Below, in pieces: positions 48,301-58,264 of a stretch of 64,000 nucleotides of DNA (position 1 is the stretch's first letter; each line of letters starts with the position of its first letter). The position numbers were made by a program, and so were the translations under genes. Source of the DNA: Tritrichomonas musculus (taxonomy: Eukaryota > Parabasalia > Tritrichomonadida > Tritrichomonadidae); NCBI GenBank assembly GCA_039105265.1, contig JAPFFF010000022.1, forward strand, positions 1,922,001 through 1,986,000, in the 5' to 3' direction. The notes under the pieces were generated by a model. That model saw only the letters and a program-made list of their open reading frames with translations, was not told the origin of the DNA and made no database searches.

Positions 48301-49275
48301 AAAATACATTTAGAAGCTGAGGATACAATAAGTGAAGGAATTATCAAAGTCAGGATTATGATCATGAAAGTAAGCGAATATAATGATATAGACTATGAAG
48401 AGAATTATCCAATAATTCATATATCAAATGGAGAGATATCGAACTATGAGGGCACAGAGAACTTTCCAACTGCATCTCTCCAAGACAAAACTATAATTAT
48501 TGATAACCCAAAGAGACATAGAATTAGTGCAATCAGCATCAAAGAGAACACAGCGATAAGAAGTATGAAATATTCTGTAAATGATATAGCATATATGAGT
48601 GACATTGATGCGCTTAATAAAAAGATTGATCAAATAGAAGAAAACTCACATACAAACGATGAAAACATAGCAAAAATAATGAATACTTATCCTACAGTTG
48701 ATGAAACAAATGCCGCTTTAGATGTGCTCAAAGGCAGAATTGAGACATTGGAGGCTGAAAATACCACATTAAAGGCTACGATAGCCGCTTTTGAAGCCAT
48801 ATTAGCTACTCTCGAAGGCAAATCAGATCCAGATTTATCCATATATGCATTAAAAGATGACATACCAGATATGAATAATTTGATAAAACTGGCAAAAGTT
48901 AATTATACTTTTGATAACAAATCTGAAGGAATAATTCGATATAATTTAGAAAAAGCACTTGACAATTATGAAGCAACAATGTATCTTTCTTATCCTGAAA
49001 CTAAAAATAATATTGTGACTCAGAAAGAAATCAAAGTCAATGTTTCATTTAATTCTGCAAATTCGCCTTCATCGGAATATCAATGTGAACCAACAGAAAT
49101 TTATTTGAATAATATACGAATTCCGTTAGACAAAACAACTTTCAATGTTATTTCTATTGCTCAATCAATAGTTTTCAACAGTTCTTTTTTCAAAAATGGA
49201 ATATCAAATTCTGAAAATCCAAAATGTGAAATATTTACAAGAACACCATATGCTACCCTATTGGATATAGCATAA
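45379..49275 (+). CDS. Giant fibre-like protein of Maverick A, copy 2
   Basis: 1298 residues. Residues 1-150 carry repeated units of the form YVW-x-x-x-x-EW...GWRTN. Residues ~343-500 match copy 1 at 2-470. NPNAATTLYTDYNITSS (~731) and the membrane-type ALAFGIAGTVGSAAS (~815) are also shared. Residues ~950-1104 are nearly identical to copy 1, but the last ~195 residues are unrelated, starting with a coiled coil (VLKGRIETLEAENTTLKA). This fits a fibre with a constant shaft and an exchangeable tip. The stop is followed within 60 bases by the H2 hairpin. The frame looks whole. Confidence 0.72.
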   Translation: MQRNFIIDTFHGEWVAVGAENGIQESNTDWRTNPSSALATFLLPSQINDGVFRWSDRYDQWIFHANYNSYINQDQSERLEWQRDQRQHFGDNYVWNVFDQEWQEHGQNFEAGWRTNHEFVPPDNYVWDDYLEEWVMLSYRNRGFDRNWRNSYSEEVSVMVELLNSGRFLGKGQIVQYGGEWVWRHHVDPVDDIKLLSDEIADININNNLPANISGVNSVNELLESYDINILKEDGRIIDEKKPVLGNFNILANLNVNGLINGVDIEKLATSSDKTDSLFNIKFGVPEFNVKNENVEGDTKTINNVNYNILKIKINDDDIEQKLKAFNGNIFKIILRKDVVYDTEGRYIKEFFISVHDNHIQCPIIAYDEESKGYTNKCSEDSSQFFIAFDERLNIVPYTLWMNGDLSIMNQTSQDLIESNKPVFKCKIIEADNALKLHKSDVHYFYKPSIISDDNDYYKMIFEVPSDYTIPPHLQFKFKEYCFGNKWDLIWDGTKWDGKNIQGKSNGKIINKCNTRAKKDAYDAIGACVMMKNDDWNKKFFTDNIWYTNVNEKNLMQAFIRRPVRGEGWEKDGKIELKVKFNDGTLKDGNEIGVDWGNTNFSHSVEGYDLYAIEILIYNYSKRTFEVKNIEEIFLDIYSPNSDIANRMSFRLEGVHHVERNDTAYCDTIGVLDTIEKISYRYEDSKIDASHRNIELYLKKDLVDPVDEVNWDGIMNPFKYIIQQQFYEITPNPNAATTLYTDYNITSSKIITADNITTMRSDLNLVTNNLDVVSYDLNEMSHRVNVLDSEMVQVKNITQHLENDVKHLRIVSYTALAFGIAGTVGSAASIGMQLFPHGIQILKAAFSSFFRGLRMRLRVAGQPYWQVMRVWPGMELRSITTDISPVINWCNSEYTNLDDIPYTEEDDNPEEYSLSVSASYELCNQFRETLKPIFKLLALKVDEIANEFENNDFISKSDLKRDDTIDINGKLIDGKIHLEAEDTISEGIIKVRIMIMKVSEYNDIDYEENYPIIHISNGEISNYEGTENFPTASLQDKTIIIDNPKRHRISAISIKENTAIRSMKYSVNDIAYMSDIDALNKKIDQIEENSHTNDENIAKIMNTYPTVDETNAALDVLKGRIETLEAENTTLKATIAAFEAILATLEGKSDPDLSIYALKDDIPDMNNLIKLAKVNYTFDNKSEGIIRYNLEKALDNYEATMYLSYPETKNNIVTQKEIKVNVSFNSANSPSSEYQCEPTEIYLNNIRIPLDKTTFNVISIAQSIVFNSSFFKNGISNSENPKCEIFTRTPYATLLDIA

Positions 49276-49334
49276 ACTTTAAAATGGTTATGTTTTTTTT
49301 TGTTCAAAGTTCCCTAGTGATATCGGTCGGCGCA

Positions 49335-49382
49335 GTTAGGTCTGGGCGACCGTTAAGGGCGCACAGCCTAACGTATACTACT
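49335..49382 (+). other. Conserved GC-rich hairpin, copy H2
   Basis: Identical over 48 bases to H1 (6519-6566), in the same orientation and place relative to the fibre gene. Upstream GGTCG (49325-49329) can pair with CGACC (49347-49351), a different helper stem from that of H1. Just downstream the sequence becomes the polymerase gene of element C. Confidence 0.6.
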
Positions 49383-49402
49383 CATTCTTTCCTTATATAA
49401 AT

Positions 49403-52067
49403 TTGTTGGACTCATTAGATTTGACCCGATATCAGATTTATAATAGCATTGATAAGAATAATTACCGAGACAATTGTTTTGTATACGCATGCATTCAATC
49501 AGGTGTATTCAATGATGAAGAAATCCATAAATTGCGCACTATGATGATGACCAGATCGATTCCTAATAAGAAAATAGAGATGAAATGTCATTTTGTGATA
49601 TATAAGATTGACGAGACTAGAGACATAAAGCACCAAAAGCATTCTAGTATCGATACTCGTAAGAATAGCAAAGTCATCGCTGATAGAGTAATACGATTGT
49701 TATTATACAAAGACCATTATATGATAGATCATAATGAGAAATTACCAATTACTAAGTATTATATTGAGCATAAAGCTAAGCTTGATAAGAAATATTCAGA
49801 TGTTCCCATTGCTGAGCCAATGTTGATAAAGAATAATCGCGGAGATAAATCCGAGGGTACAGGTTTCATGATAATAATGAGAGCAATGTTTGAGAATAAT
49901 TATTTCAGAAAAATCAATCAGTGTGAGCAAGAAATACTAGGTACATGTGAGTTTGATAATCACCTTAATGATTACACTGATCTTAGCTATGATCCTAATC
50001 TATGTTGTAAGCCTGAGTCTGCTACCCTAAAGAAAATTACTGAATGGTCATATATATTATGCGGATTATGAGACAGATGTTACTGTTTCCCCTCATAAGC
50101 CATATTTATTATGTTTATGTGATGATAAGCATGCAGTTTCATTTAATGGAAATAGGTCAATGAACATCCAAATTCCTTAATTCACTCAAGTCGAATTCAT
50201 TGACCTATTTCCACAATCTGAAATATGATTCTTGTTTCTTTATACAATAATAATAAGCATATCTCATTTACAGGTAGTTATGGATAAGTATGATAGAGTC
50301 CTTAATTCAAAGACAGGTAATATGGTCGCTAAGCGAGTTAAGCATCTTACATTCAGAAATAGTTATTCCCTTATTCAGGCTCCATTAAGAGATTTCTCGG
50401 ATATGTTCCAATTGAAGGTTCATAAAGAAATCCTTGCTTATAAGATCTATACTGAATCTAATATGAAGCGCCAATGGATTCCATTTAATGAATTCTATGA
50501 TCAATATGTTATAGAGAATGCCGATAAGAAATCTTCAGATGAATTAGAAATAGATCGCCGACAGTTGCTTAATAATGCTAAATTCGCTAAAGCCTATAAT
50601 GAATCTAATGATACAATAGATATAATGAGATATGCTTATTATTATTGTATGAAGGACTGTATTACCTTAATGGATGGCATGAATAAGTTCAATAATGATT
50701 TAGCCGAAGTGTTCAAGAATACAGGTAAGACTTGGGTAGGTATCCACCAATTTATATCAATTAGTGCTGTTGGTTATGATTTCGCTAGAATATACGGTTG
50801 TTTTGAGGGATGTTATCAATTATCTGGCAAGCCTCAGAATTTCATCCAAAGATGTGTCAGTGGAGGTCGCACAATGACAGCTAATAATGATAAGCAATAT
50901 ATAGTTGACCGAATTCAAGATTTCGATGCAGTCAGCTTATATCCATCAGCTATGTATATTATGGATGGTATCCCTAAGGGAGCACCTAAAATAGTTCCAA
51001 ATGATTGTACACATGATCAGTTAATGTCTTATGATACATTCTTTGCTGAAATTAATATTACTAAGTTAGAATGTAAGTCTAATAATCCTTATAAGTTCGG
51101 TCAGATATTCAAGCATAATAATAAAGGTTCAAAAATATTCTGCAATGATACTGTCAATCATTATTACATTGATAAGATTACTTTAATAGACTTAATGGAA
51201 TTCTACGACATTGAGTATGAGCTTATCCGAGGATACTATTACAATGATGGGTTTAATAATAAGATTAATGAATTCATTAAGACATTGTTTGATTTAAGAT
51301 TGAAATATAAGACTGAGCATAATCCCTTAGAGAAATCCATTAAGTTACTATTGAATTCTGTTTATGGTAAATCTATATTGAAGCCTATGACAGATGAAAT
51401 CAAAGTTGTCAATAAGAATAAGCTTATGTCATACATTTATCGAAATTACAATTTCATCAAAGAGATTACATTTAATGATTCATCCAAATGCTTCATAAAA
51501 AAAATCAAGCCCATTAATAATCACTTTAATCCTCCTCAATTCGGAGCCTCTGTGTTATCATGGAGTAAGCATATAATGAATCAAGTTATGAGCACTGCAG
51601 AGCAGAATAATATAGATATCTATTACCAAGATACTGATAGCATGCATTTAAAGGAATCTGATGTTTCTAAATTAGCTGATATCTATAAGGCCAAATATGG
51701 TAGAGACCTGATCGGTAAGCAAATGACTCAATTCCACTGTGACTTTGATTCATTCCCTGGAGCTGTTGGCGATATTAGACGAATTGTTTCGCGAAAATTG
51801 ATAGCCCTTGGTAAGAAATCATATCTAGATATATTAGTCGACGAATCTGGTAATGAGGGTTATCATATTAGAATGAAAGATGTTCCTAAGCAATGTGTTT
51901 TAAATAAGTGTAAGTGAATGGGTATTACAGTCGAAGAATTATATGAGAGAATGTATAATGGTGAATCCATTACATTTGATCTTACTGATGGATCCAATTG
52001 TTTCAAAAAGACTAAGACATTTGACCAAATTACATTGCCACAATTCTATAGGCGAGTTCAATTTTAA
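49403..52067 (+). pseudogene. DNA polymerase B of Maverick C, partial, about three breaks
   Basis: Closely related to element A's PolB: DNCFVYACIQSG and YKDHYMI of the OTU-like region, YCMKDCITLMDG, QDFDAVSLYPSAM, LLLNSVYGKS and YQDTDSMHL. The copy starts within the gene, directly after the H2 hairpin region, and has about three further breaks. It would have been the replicative polymerase. Protein similarity to A is high but DNA codon choice differs throughout, so it is a diverged sister lineage, not a recent duplicate. Confidence 0.82.
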
Positions 52068-52099
52068 TTTAATTTAATATTTTTATTCCACTTCAAATT

Positions 52100-52573
52100 A
52101 TGTCTAGCAAGTCATTTACTGTAACTAATTTTGCATATGAAATCATAAATAAGTTTAACATCAAGGGTGCGACCAAATTGATCATCTATCTAGATAGCAA
52201 AATATATCCCAATGAGTTTGGTATTAGTGTTAGACCACTCCAAGTTAGATCTGGTAATACCACCATAGATATGAAACAATTGATTGATACCTTTGATAAG
52301 ATTCCTTATATCACTGTTAAAGAGACCCGATATAGATCTGTTTATAGAGATCCAATGATAATGACAATTGATCTTACCCCAAAGCAGTTTCAAGATAATA
52401 CCTATTATGATTACTTTATTGACAAACTATGTTTACGATCTGAGTTAAAGCGATATCTGTCTATAGAACAGAAATCACATGATGTTATCAAAGAGTTCAA
52501 ACAAAGTCAGAACTCAGTTGCAGCATTAAGAAATCAATTTGACGAAGCTAACGATTCAATTGAACTTAACTAA
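52100..52573 (+). CDS. Hypothetical protein of Maverick C
   Basis: 157 residues starting MSSKSFTVTNFAYEIINKF. Beta-rich first half (KLIIYLDSKIYPNEFGISVRPL), helical tail. No counterpart recognised in A or B and no family. It ends four bases before the opposite-strand capsid fragment, at what looks like a rearrangement border. Confidence 0.5.
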   Translation: MSSKSFTVTNFAYEIINKFNIKGATKLIIYLDSKIYPNEFGISVRPLQVRSGNTTIDMKQLIDTFDKIPYITVKETRYRSVYRDPMIMTIDLTPKQFQDNTYYDYFIDKLCLRSELKRYLSIEQKSHDVIKEFKQSQNSVAALRNQFDEANDSIELN

Positions 52574-52577
52574 GTAT

Positions 52578-53528
52578 CTATTTATTTTTACATAAATGTC
52601 CGGCAAGACTGGAATAAATATTATCTTCTATACCAAAACAAGGAATAATAGATGAACACTCAGTAATCTCATATTTAGTGACTTGAAATGTTCTGTCTTT
52701 TGCTGTTAGTACTTTATTAGTTAAACCTGTATACATAATAATTGGTTCTTTAATGGGTGTAAATTCATTTGTGATGATTGGTAATGTGTAAGTTGAATTA
52801 ACGACATTATTATGTTCGAACGCTTTTCCTGGACCCATTGGACAACATACCATACCAGCACATGAAAAGAATAATCGGAGTTCAATTTTGCCTGCGAATG
52901 CTGGAAGGTATTTAATATTTGATAATGGTAAGAACCTTCTTAAATCAATCTTTAGGTGAATTTTATATGTTTTGTCTTTCCATCCTTCGGCCCAATCAAC
53001 AATAAATCCTGTTCTGCTGCCTGAATTACCATTCCATATATCTTTATGTCTTGCCTTTGAATATACATCTGCTCTCTTTGTTGTTTCATTCGCACAACAT
53101 GCAGTTAGAAATGATTCTTCGCAACCAAAGTTCTGGGTATATATCGTTATTCCGTTAGCTACTATTTCATATTTCTCAACAGTATCTCTAGCATCCTTGA
53201 AACCAAACCATACTCTGTTGAATTGATATTCACCATCAATTGTTGCTTTAACTTCTTGTTCTGCCATTTCTTTAATCTTTACCTCCATGTCAGCTCTAAT
53301 AAATCCATTATATATGTCTGCTGTATTGTTTGTGTTAGGTGATATAATTGCACTTGTATATGAGCCTTGAGGTATTGGAGGCGATGGAGAATATGATGTT
53401 TGTGGACTAATTGTGTATTGCTTGTTGGTATCAGACAAGGCTATACAATTATCAACAATATCAAAATAGCTAGCAATTTGGGTACATGTTTCAGCTGACG
53501 TCCTCAGTTCAATTTCTGGATTTAACAT
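52578..53528 (-). pseudogene. Major capsid gene of Maverick C, partial
   Basis: About 316 residues from the ATG at 53528. It matches element A's capsid closely: TSAETCTQIASYFDIVD, NPNTNNTADIYNGFIRAD-like, VWFGFKDARDTVEKYEIVANG, HLKIDLRRFLPLSNIK and YEITECSSIIPCFGI. Only the first part of the family length is present. Same strand and order with its pVI-like, ATPase and integrase neighbours as in element A. Confidence 0.8.
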
Positions 53529-53559
53529 ATTTTCTTTTGAGAAAAATAACAAAAGCAAA

Positions 53560-54126
53560 TTAAATCATATCAGAGAAAATATTATTTCGTCTTCTACGAA
53601 TAGGTTGAGGTGGGATTACTGGTATTGGTTCCTCTTCTGATTCGTCTTCTATTTGATTTGGTTCTTGGCTCAAGGCGTTTATGTATTGTGGCTGAGTAAA
53701 CTGTGGATAATATGGCTTTCTCATTTGTTTTTGTATTACATCTTTTATCATTTTCTTCTGTTCTTTCTTAGCCCTTTCGTTTTTAAACTCTTCGCCTAAT
53801 AGCTTTAATTGGTTTAGTATTTCTATATTTATTGTTGGATCATATACTTGTTTTGGTTGTTCTTCTATTATTGGTTTTTTGGGTTTTGGTATTTCTTTTA
53901 CCGGTTCTTCTGGTGGGTCGGAATTCTGACCAACAACTTTTTCTTCAATCGTTTCTGTTTTAGTTAATGGTTCAGGTGGTGGTTTTGTTAATGGTTGCTC
54001 TCTTCTTTTTACTATATATTTGTTTTCTTTTTTGGTAGGAAGCACATCCCAATCAGGGTCCTCACGACCATTAAGCCAGTTCTGTATTACTTGTAATCTT
54101 TTTGATCCTGTCAAATGCTTAGACAT
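53560..54126 (-). CDS. Conserved charged Maverick protein, C copy
   Basis: 188 residues. MSKHLTGSKRLQVIQNWLNGREDPDWDVLP matches element A's 160-residue protein, as does DPTINIEILNQLKLLGEE. Between them lies a Pro/Glu/Lys linker. A basic end, RRRRNNIFSDMI, is shared too. It lies just upstream of the capsid gene, as in A. The constant ends and variable linker suggest two binding surfaces joined by a tether. Function unknown. Confidence 0.65.
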   Translation of the reverse strand: MSKHLTGSKRLQVIQNWLNGREDPDWDVLPTKKENKYIVKRREQPLTKPPPEPLTKTETIEEKVVGQNSDPPEEPVKEIPKPKKPIIEEQPKQVYDPTINIEILNQLKLLGEEFKNERAKKEQKKMIKDVIQKQMRKPYYPQFTQPQYINALSQEPNQIEDESEEEPIPVIPPQPIRRRRNNIFSDMI

Positions 54127-54157
54127 TTAATTGATAAAAAAATCATTTTATTGAGTT

Positions 54158-54688
54158 TTATTGAGTTTTCTTTGTTTTTCTTGATTTCTTTCTCTTTCTT
54201 TTATTCAATTTCGCTATATGTGCTTCTGCTTCGTCCACATATTTACTTCTGTTCTGATATATTTTATAAGCAGCTGGCTTTCTCGAATAATGAATGCGTG
54301 GAAAATCTGCATACATTACATTACTACCTAACGGATTAGGTTGTCTTTCTGCTATATTCTTTTCTAATGCTGCCTTTACTTCTCCTTCTTTTATTCCACT
54401 TGCTATTGTTGTCAATCCTTTACCTATACCTATTGCTGCTGGGTTACCTGTTATTGTTCCAAAAGCTTGTGTTGCTCCTCCTACGGTATTTAGTACCGGT
54501 ATCTTATTCTTCCAAACCCACTTGCCAGCTTTACCAACTGCACTATCGCCAATGAATTTACTTACTTTCCCAAAACCAGATTTTACAGAATTCCATGCAT
54601 TATTTATAAATTTCCCAAAAGTACTACCACCAGAATCTGGTGTAGTAGATTGAATATATTTTCCAGAATCGATTGTTCCTGAAGGCAT
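54158..54688 (-). CDS. pVI-like minor capsid protein of Maverick C
   Basis: 176 residues. Amphipathic, Gly/Ala/Lys-rich middle (NSVKSGFGKVSKFIGDSAVGKAGKWVWKNKIPVLNTVGGATQAFG) and a very basic tail (KLNKRKRKKSRKTKKTQ). Same slot as in A, between ATPase and the charged small protein. In adenovirus such proteins line the capsid interior and disrupt membranes on entry. The call is by composition and context. Confidence 0.55.
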   Translation of the reverse strand: MPSGTIDSGKYIQSTTPDSGGSTFGKFINNAWNSVKSGFGKVSKFIGDSAVGKAGKWVWKNKIPVLNTVGGATQAFGTITGNPAAIGIGKGLTTIASGIKEGEVKAALEKNIAERQPNPLGSNVMYADFPRIHYSRKPAAYKIYQNRSKYVDEAEAHIAKLNKRKRKKSRKTKKTQ

Positions 54689-54705
54689 TTAATTTACAAA
54701 TAAAA

Positions 54706-55563
54706 CTACTTTTCAAAGTAATATTTATTGGCGGTTATGTTCATAATAAATTTTGAATGAAGATCTCTATGCTGTAAATATTCTTTTACCGTCTTCTTGA
54801 TATTAAGGTTGTTATTTGTTTGTTGAAGCAAGGAAGTAAAATCTTCTTCTGAGTATCCACTATAGCATATGATATCCGTGGCCAATCTTTTTGCATTTAT
54901 GTGTACGAATCTGATTGTCTGAATAGCCATGATGCAGGTAATATTATAATGTCTTGTCTTGGTTAATAGTCTAAGGAATTCTGTATTATTATGTGTTAAC
55001 AAATCGCTTCCTGCACAGTCATCCAATATTATTAGTGTGTTATATGGGTAAGAAGAGGTTTGGTATTTTACTAACTTATTGGCTATATATACTATTCTAT
55101 CATCTATTTCTTGGAGGGAGTGCTTGTTTATAAGTCTCTGCATTTCTTCATTTGTTTCCTTCATTTTTGATAATACATGTTTAACCATTGCATAATATTT
55201 TATTTTTCTTTTGAGGTGTTTCTTTAGGTAATCCATCAATTGGGATTCATTAAGATATACTATTGGTGTCTTTACCTCTTTACTCATTGCCTCAGCCGTT
55301 TTGTCTGCTTTTCCAGAACTTGAGCAAAATATTATTTTTTGATAGTACGGATGCTTAAATAGACGTTCAGTAATTAGTATGTGTTTCCACAACCAATAAC
55401 TCTTACCTGCACCTGGTTTAACAATAAGAAAATAAATTCCATTCGTACTAAATGGATATGAAGGATGGAGAGGTTTCATCAGTGCTGCCTCTATCTCTTT
55501 CTGGTTCTTCTTCATTGTCTTTTGGATTAAGGACTCTACTTCTTTCATTATTTGTTTAGACAT
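54706..55563 (-). CDS. A32-type packaging ATPase of Maverick C
   Basis: 285 residues, the same length as element A's enzyme and very similar throughout. P-loop region VKPGAGKSYW, LIILDDCAGSDLL and ITCIMAIQTIRFVH are present. It starts at TATTAAATGTC. It would power genome packaging. The frame is continuous, the best-preserved gene of C together with the integrase. Confidence 0.85.
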   Translation of the reverse strand: MSKQIMKEVESLIQKTMKKNQKEIEAALMKPLHPSYPFSTNGIYFLIVKPGAGKSYWLWKHILITERLFKHPYYQKIIFCSSSGKADKTAEAMSKEVKTPIVYLNESQLMDYLKKHLKRKIKYYAMVKHVLSKMKETNEEMQRLINKHSLQEIDDRIVYIANKLVKYQTSSYPYNTLIILDDCAGSDLLTHNNTEFLRLLTKTRHYNITCIMAIQTIRFVHINAKRLATDIICYSGYSEEDFTSLLQQTNNNLNIKKTVKEYLQHRDLHSKFIMNITANKYYFEK

Positions 55564-55573
55564 TTAATATTCG

Positions 55574-56659
55574 TTAAATCCACTTTTTTATTCCATTGGG
55601 TATATTTTTCTTCTTTGACCAGTAATCCACTTCAAGATTAGATAGCTTTGTTGGAGCACCTTCTCGTAAATTTTTAGCCGGTATGATGTCTTCTGTTCCT
55701 TCGCTGTATTTAATTTTATATTTGTTCTTTGTTGTATCATAAGAAATAATCTTCTCCACAATACCTCTCTTGCCTCCCTTAAGTGTTTGTGCAATATTTT
55801 TGTTTTGTGTCTTGATTAACCTATAACCAGGGAGTTTGTCTATTGACTCATCTTTGGACTTAATTATAAATTGGTTCCCAGCCTTTGAATCAACTATATA
55901 TGCTTCCTTGCTTACCTTGTTCCTGCGCTTCGAAAATGGCTCCTTGGCTTGAATAATTCTAACTCTATCATTTGGCTTAAAGTCATATGGATTGTTTTGC
56001 GACTTGGTTTTTACATATTCTTTTTCATCTTTCTCTGTCATCTCGTTTGGTATCTTATAGTCCAATGACCTGTGGGGAGAATTGTTGTATGAATCTATTA
56101 AACTATCCATTTCTTTCTCATTGATGAACCTGTTCTCGCCTACCATGTCTCTGATCGTTCTCATGAACCTATTTATGATACCTAGTACATTATGATTATT
56201 ATCCTCGGTAGTAGTGTAAACAATATTTTTGGTCTTCATCAACTGTAATACATCATTGGACAAGTAAGCAGCATCCTGGTCTGATGTTATCGAATAGACA
56301 TCTGGCTCGTCCTCAAAAAATTTATTTAATGCCTGGGCTACCTCTTTTGCACCTTTCCCCTTCATTGGATAACAATATGCTTTTCTTGTGTTAATATTAA
56401 TTAGCATCAAATAGTTGAGACCATCCTTTGTCTTATCATTGATGAATGTGTCCATTTGATATCCCCCAGAGTGTTTAGAATAGATATTCATAAACTTTGC
56501 CTTTGGTACCTTTACATCATGTACTATCTTCCTTAAATAATCTAATGCGGCTTCTTCAGTGAATCCATATCGTTTTGCGAGTGGAACAAATTTAGAGGCA
56601 GATCTCCAAGGAAAAAAAGAATGAAGCTCATTAATTGTCTTAAAATGCTTTTTGTTCAT
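55574..56659 (-). CDS. Retroviral-type integrase of Maverick C
   Basis: 361 residues, homologous to element A's integrase: YQMDTFINDKTKDGLNYLMLININTRKAYCYP, SDQDAAYLS, GIINRFMRTIRD and a chromo-like C-terminal region (GKRGIVEKIISYD...KYKIKY). It starts at AATTTAAATGAAC and is followed 10 bases on by the ATPase. The frame is continuous. Confidence 0.87.
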   Translation of the reverse strand: MNKKHFKTINELHSFFPWRSASKFVPLAKRYGFTEEAALDYLRKIVHDVKVPKAKFMNIYSKHSGGYQMDTFINDKTKDGLNYLMLININTRKAYCYPMKGKGAKEVAQALNKFFEDEPDVYSITSDQDAAYLSNDVLQLMKTKNIVYTTTEDNNHNVLGIINRFMRTIRDMVGENRFINEKEMDSLIDSYNNSPHRSLDYKIPNEMTEKDEKEYVKTKSQNNPYDFKPNDRVRIIQAKEPFSKRRNKVSKEAYIVDSKAGNQFIIKSKDESIDKLPGYRLIKTQNKNIAQTLKGGKRGIVEKIISYDTTKNKYKIKYSEGTEDIIPAKNLREGAPTKLSNLEVDYWSKKKNIPNGIKKWI

Positions 56660-56670
56660 TTAAATTAGTC

Positions 56671-57987
56671 TTAAATGTAAAGCATCTTCTTAAATGGTAA
56701 TAATTGCATTTCAATGACAAATGATTCATTGTTTGGTACCAGAACAGGAATATTATTATGACGCCCTGAATTGAATTCTACCCAAAATCTTTGATCTGTT
56801 GAGTTTAGCTTGAAGTACTTGATTGGGTAAAAGTCTATTTGACTATTGCCTAAATAATATTTATTTGACTGCTCAGCTAATGAAGAGTATATTGAACACG
56901 AATGTCTATCCCAAACATTTTTAAACTTTATTTCCCTCATCCATTTCCCTTCATATCTAATAATATTCCCATCTTTATCCTTGACAGGTTTTTCAGGATC
57001 CATATAATCCCATGGGTTATTATTAAAATCTTCATAACCTATATTGAATACATCATTAAAATCATATCGTCTATATGGTGAAAGATCATCTTTTGGTCTT
57101 ACTCTAAAACTTATTGATAGGTCAACATAATAGTTTTTATATTTACTGCCTTGAAGTATCTCTCCATTAGTTGGTGAATAGAATATTTCTGTAAAATGAT
57201 TCTCCGAATAATTATAATAACCATCTGTTTGTACATCTCTTTGTCTTAGTCCTTCTTTTTCTTCAATAAATGTAGGTTTCTGTTCACTTAGCTTGATTTC
57301 TTCTCTTATTTTTTCCATTTCTTTTTGAACATTGCGTCTGATGTTTATATTCATTTTATCTTCTTCATTCTTTTTATCTAATTCTTCTTGTAGCTTAGCT
57401 TTCACTTTTTCATCTTTCTCATTAAATATTTGATTTGTGAGGTCTTCTATTACTTTTTGCAAATCTTGATATTCAGTAACTAAATTAGAATATTTTGTGC
57501 TTAATTTTAGTTCTTGGTTATCTAAATTAAAATTGTGTTCTTTATTGATTATATCCGCACCAATATTAAACTCTGCAAATTTTGCCTCAATAGCAGCTCT
57601 CATATCATTCCATATTTCTCGTAAATCATTTTCTCTATTTAGCCAAGAATTTATATTGATGAATACCTCACTCTTTTGTTCATCTTCAAGATGGTAAAAT
57701 AATTGTTCATATGAAAATTGGGGATTATCATGTTTAAGTTTATCAAATTCGTTTCGTCTATATTTTCTAACTCCAAGCGTGAATTCTATTTTTCTACTTC
57801 TAGCCAACATAAAAATTCTTCTCACGCCTACAATTGATTCCCCTCTATTTGAAGTACACCATTCTTGAGGAAAATTAAAGTAATATCGATTTGGTTTACT
57901 TATATCTCGTTCCCCATCTTCTAAAAAATATACATATTCAATTGGTATAGGTGTTGGTTCTTCAGCCGGATTAAGTGTTGGATACAT
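56671..57987 (-). CDS. Putative structural protein of Maverick C
   Basis: 438 residues from the ATG at 57987. The N-terminal region (YYFNFPQEWCTSNRGESIVGVRRIFML) and C-terminal region (VWDRHSCSIYSSLAEQ, PIKYFKLNSTDQRFWVEF, FVIEMQLLPF) are beta-rich and surround a long coiled coil (residues ~170-260). Ending strands resemble viral vertex or spike-base proteins, but I cannot assign the family. It ends 12 bases before the integrase start, a place with no counterpart in element A. Confidence 0.5.
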   Translation of the reverse strand: MYPTLNPAEEPTPIPIEYVYFLEDGERDISKPNRYYFNFPQEWCTSNRGESIVGVRRIFMLARSRKIEFTLGVRKYRRNEFDKLKHDNPQFSYEQLFYHLEDEQKSEVFININSWLNRENDLREIWNDMRAAIEAKFAEFNIGADIINKEHNFNLDNQELKLSTKYSNLVTEYQDLQKVIEDLTNQIFNEKDEKVKAKLQEELDKKNEEDKMNINIRRNVQKEMEKIREEIKLSEQKPTFIEEKEGLRQRDVQTDGYYNYSENHFTEIFYSPTNGEILQGSKYKNYYVDLSISFRVRPKDDLSPYRRYDFNDVFNIGYEDFNNNPWDYMDPEKPVKDKDGNIIRYEGKWMREIKFKNVWDRHSCSIYSSLAEQSNKYYLGNSQIDFYPIKYFKLNSTDQRFWVEFNSGRHNNIPVLVPNNESFVIEMQLLPFKKMLYI

Positions 57988-58264
57988 TTTTATAAAAATA
58001 TAAAAACAAAAGTGCAAAAACCAACCCTGAGAGGCCTTTTTCTGAATTACTTATAAAAGAGATCTACTCCAAATGAAATCCTTATTGAAAGGAGCCGTCC
58101 GTTAACTAGGGGAAGTTAATGGCCTCGATCAGGAAGATGGAAACTTAACTCAATAAGTTTTTTGTTTGCGGAATAATTGTTAACGAACAACTCACAACTT
58201 AGCCACAAATCCAAGTTTTCACAGATTTCACTCAAAGTCCACTCTTTCTCATAACTCAGAAAAA

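Larger units (their letters stand above)
6459..49382 (+). mobile_element. Maverick/Polinton A (about 22.3 kb without nested element B)
   Basis: A full Maverick gene set is present once: integrase, packaging ATPase, pVI-like, major capsid, helicase, PolB, penton-like and fibre genes. It is split by the nested element B at 21505-42232. No classical long terminal inverted repeat is seen at either edge. Instead both edges show fibre gene, then a 48-bp hairpin. The distance between matching points of the two fibre copies, after subtracting B and the MULE, is about 22.3 kb. The element is old enough to have acquired other elements. PolB shows about one break; most other genes look whole. Confidence 0.8.
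49403..58017. mobile_element. Maverick C, partial and rearranged, A-type relative
   Basis: Parts seen: PolB (plus strand), a 157-residue gene, then capsid, 188-residue, pVI-like, ATPase, integrase and a 438-residue gene (all minus strand). The minus-strand block keeps element A's order, but PolB faces the other way and helicase, penton-like and fibre genes are absent. No terminal inverted repeat or target duplication is recognisable. About four to five breaks or rearrangement joints; clearly an old, decayed copy compared with B. Confidence 0.75.
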
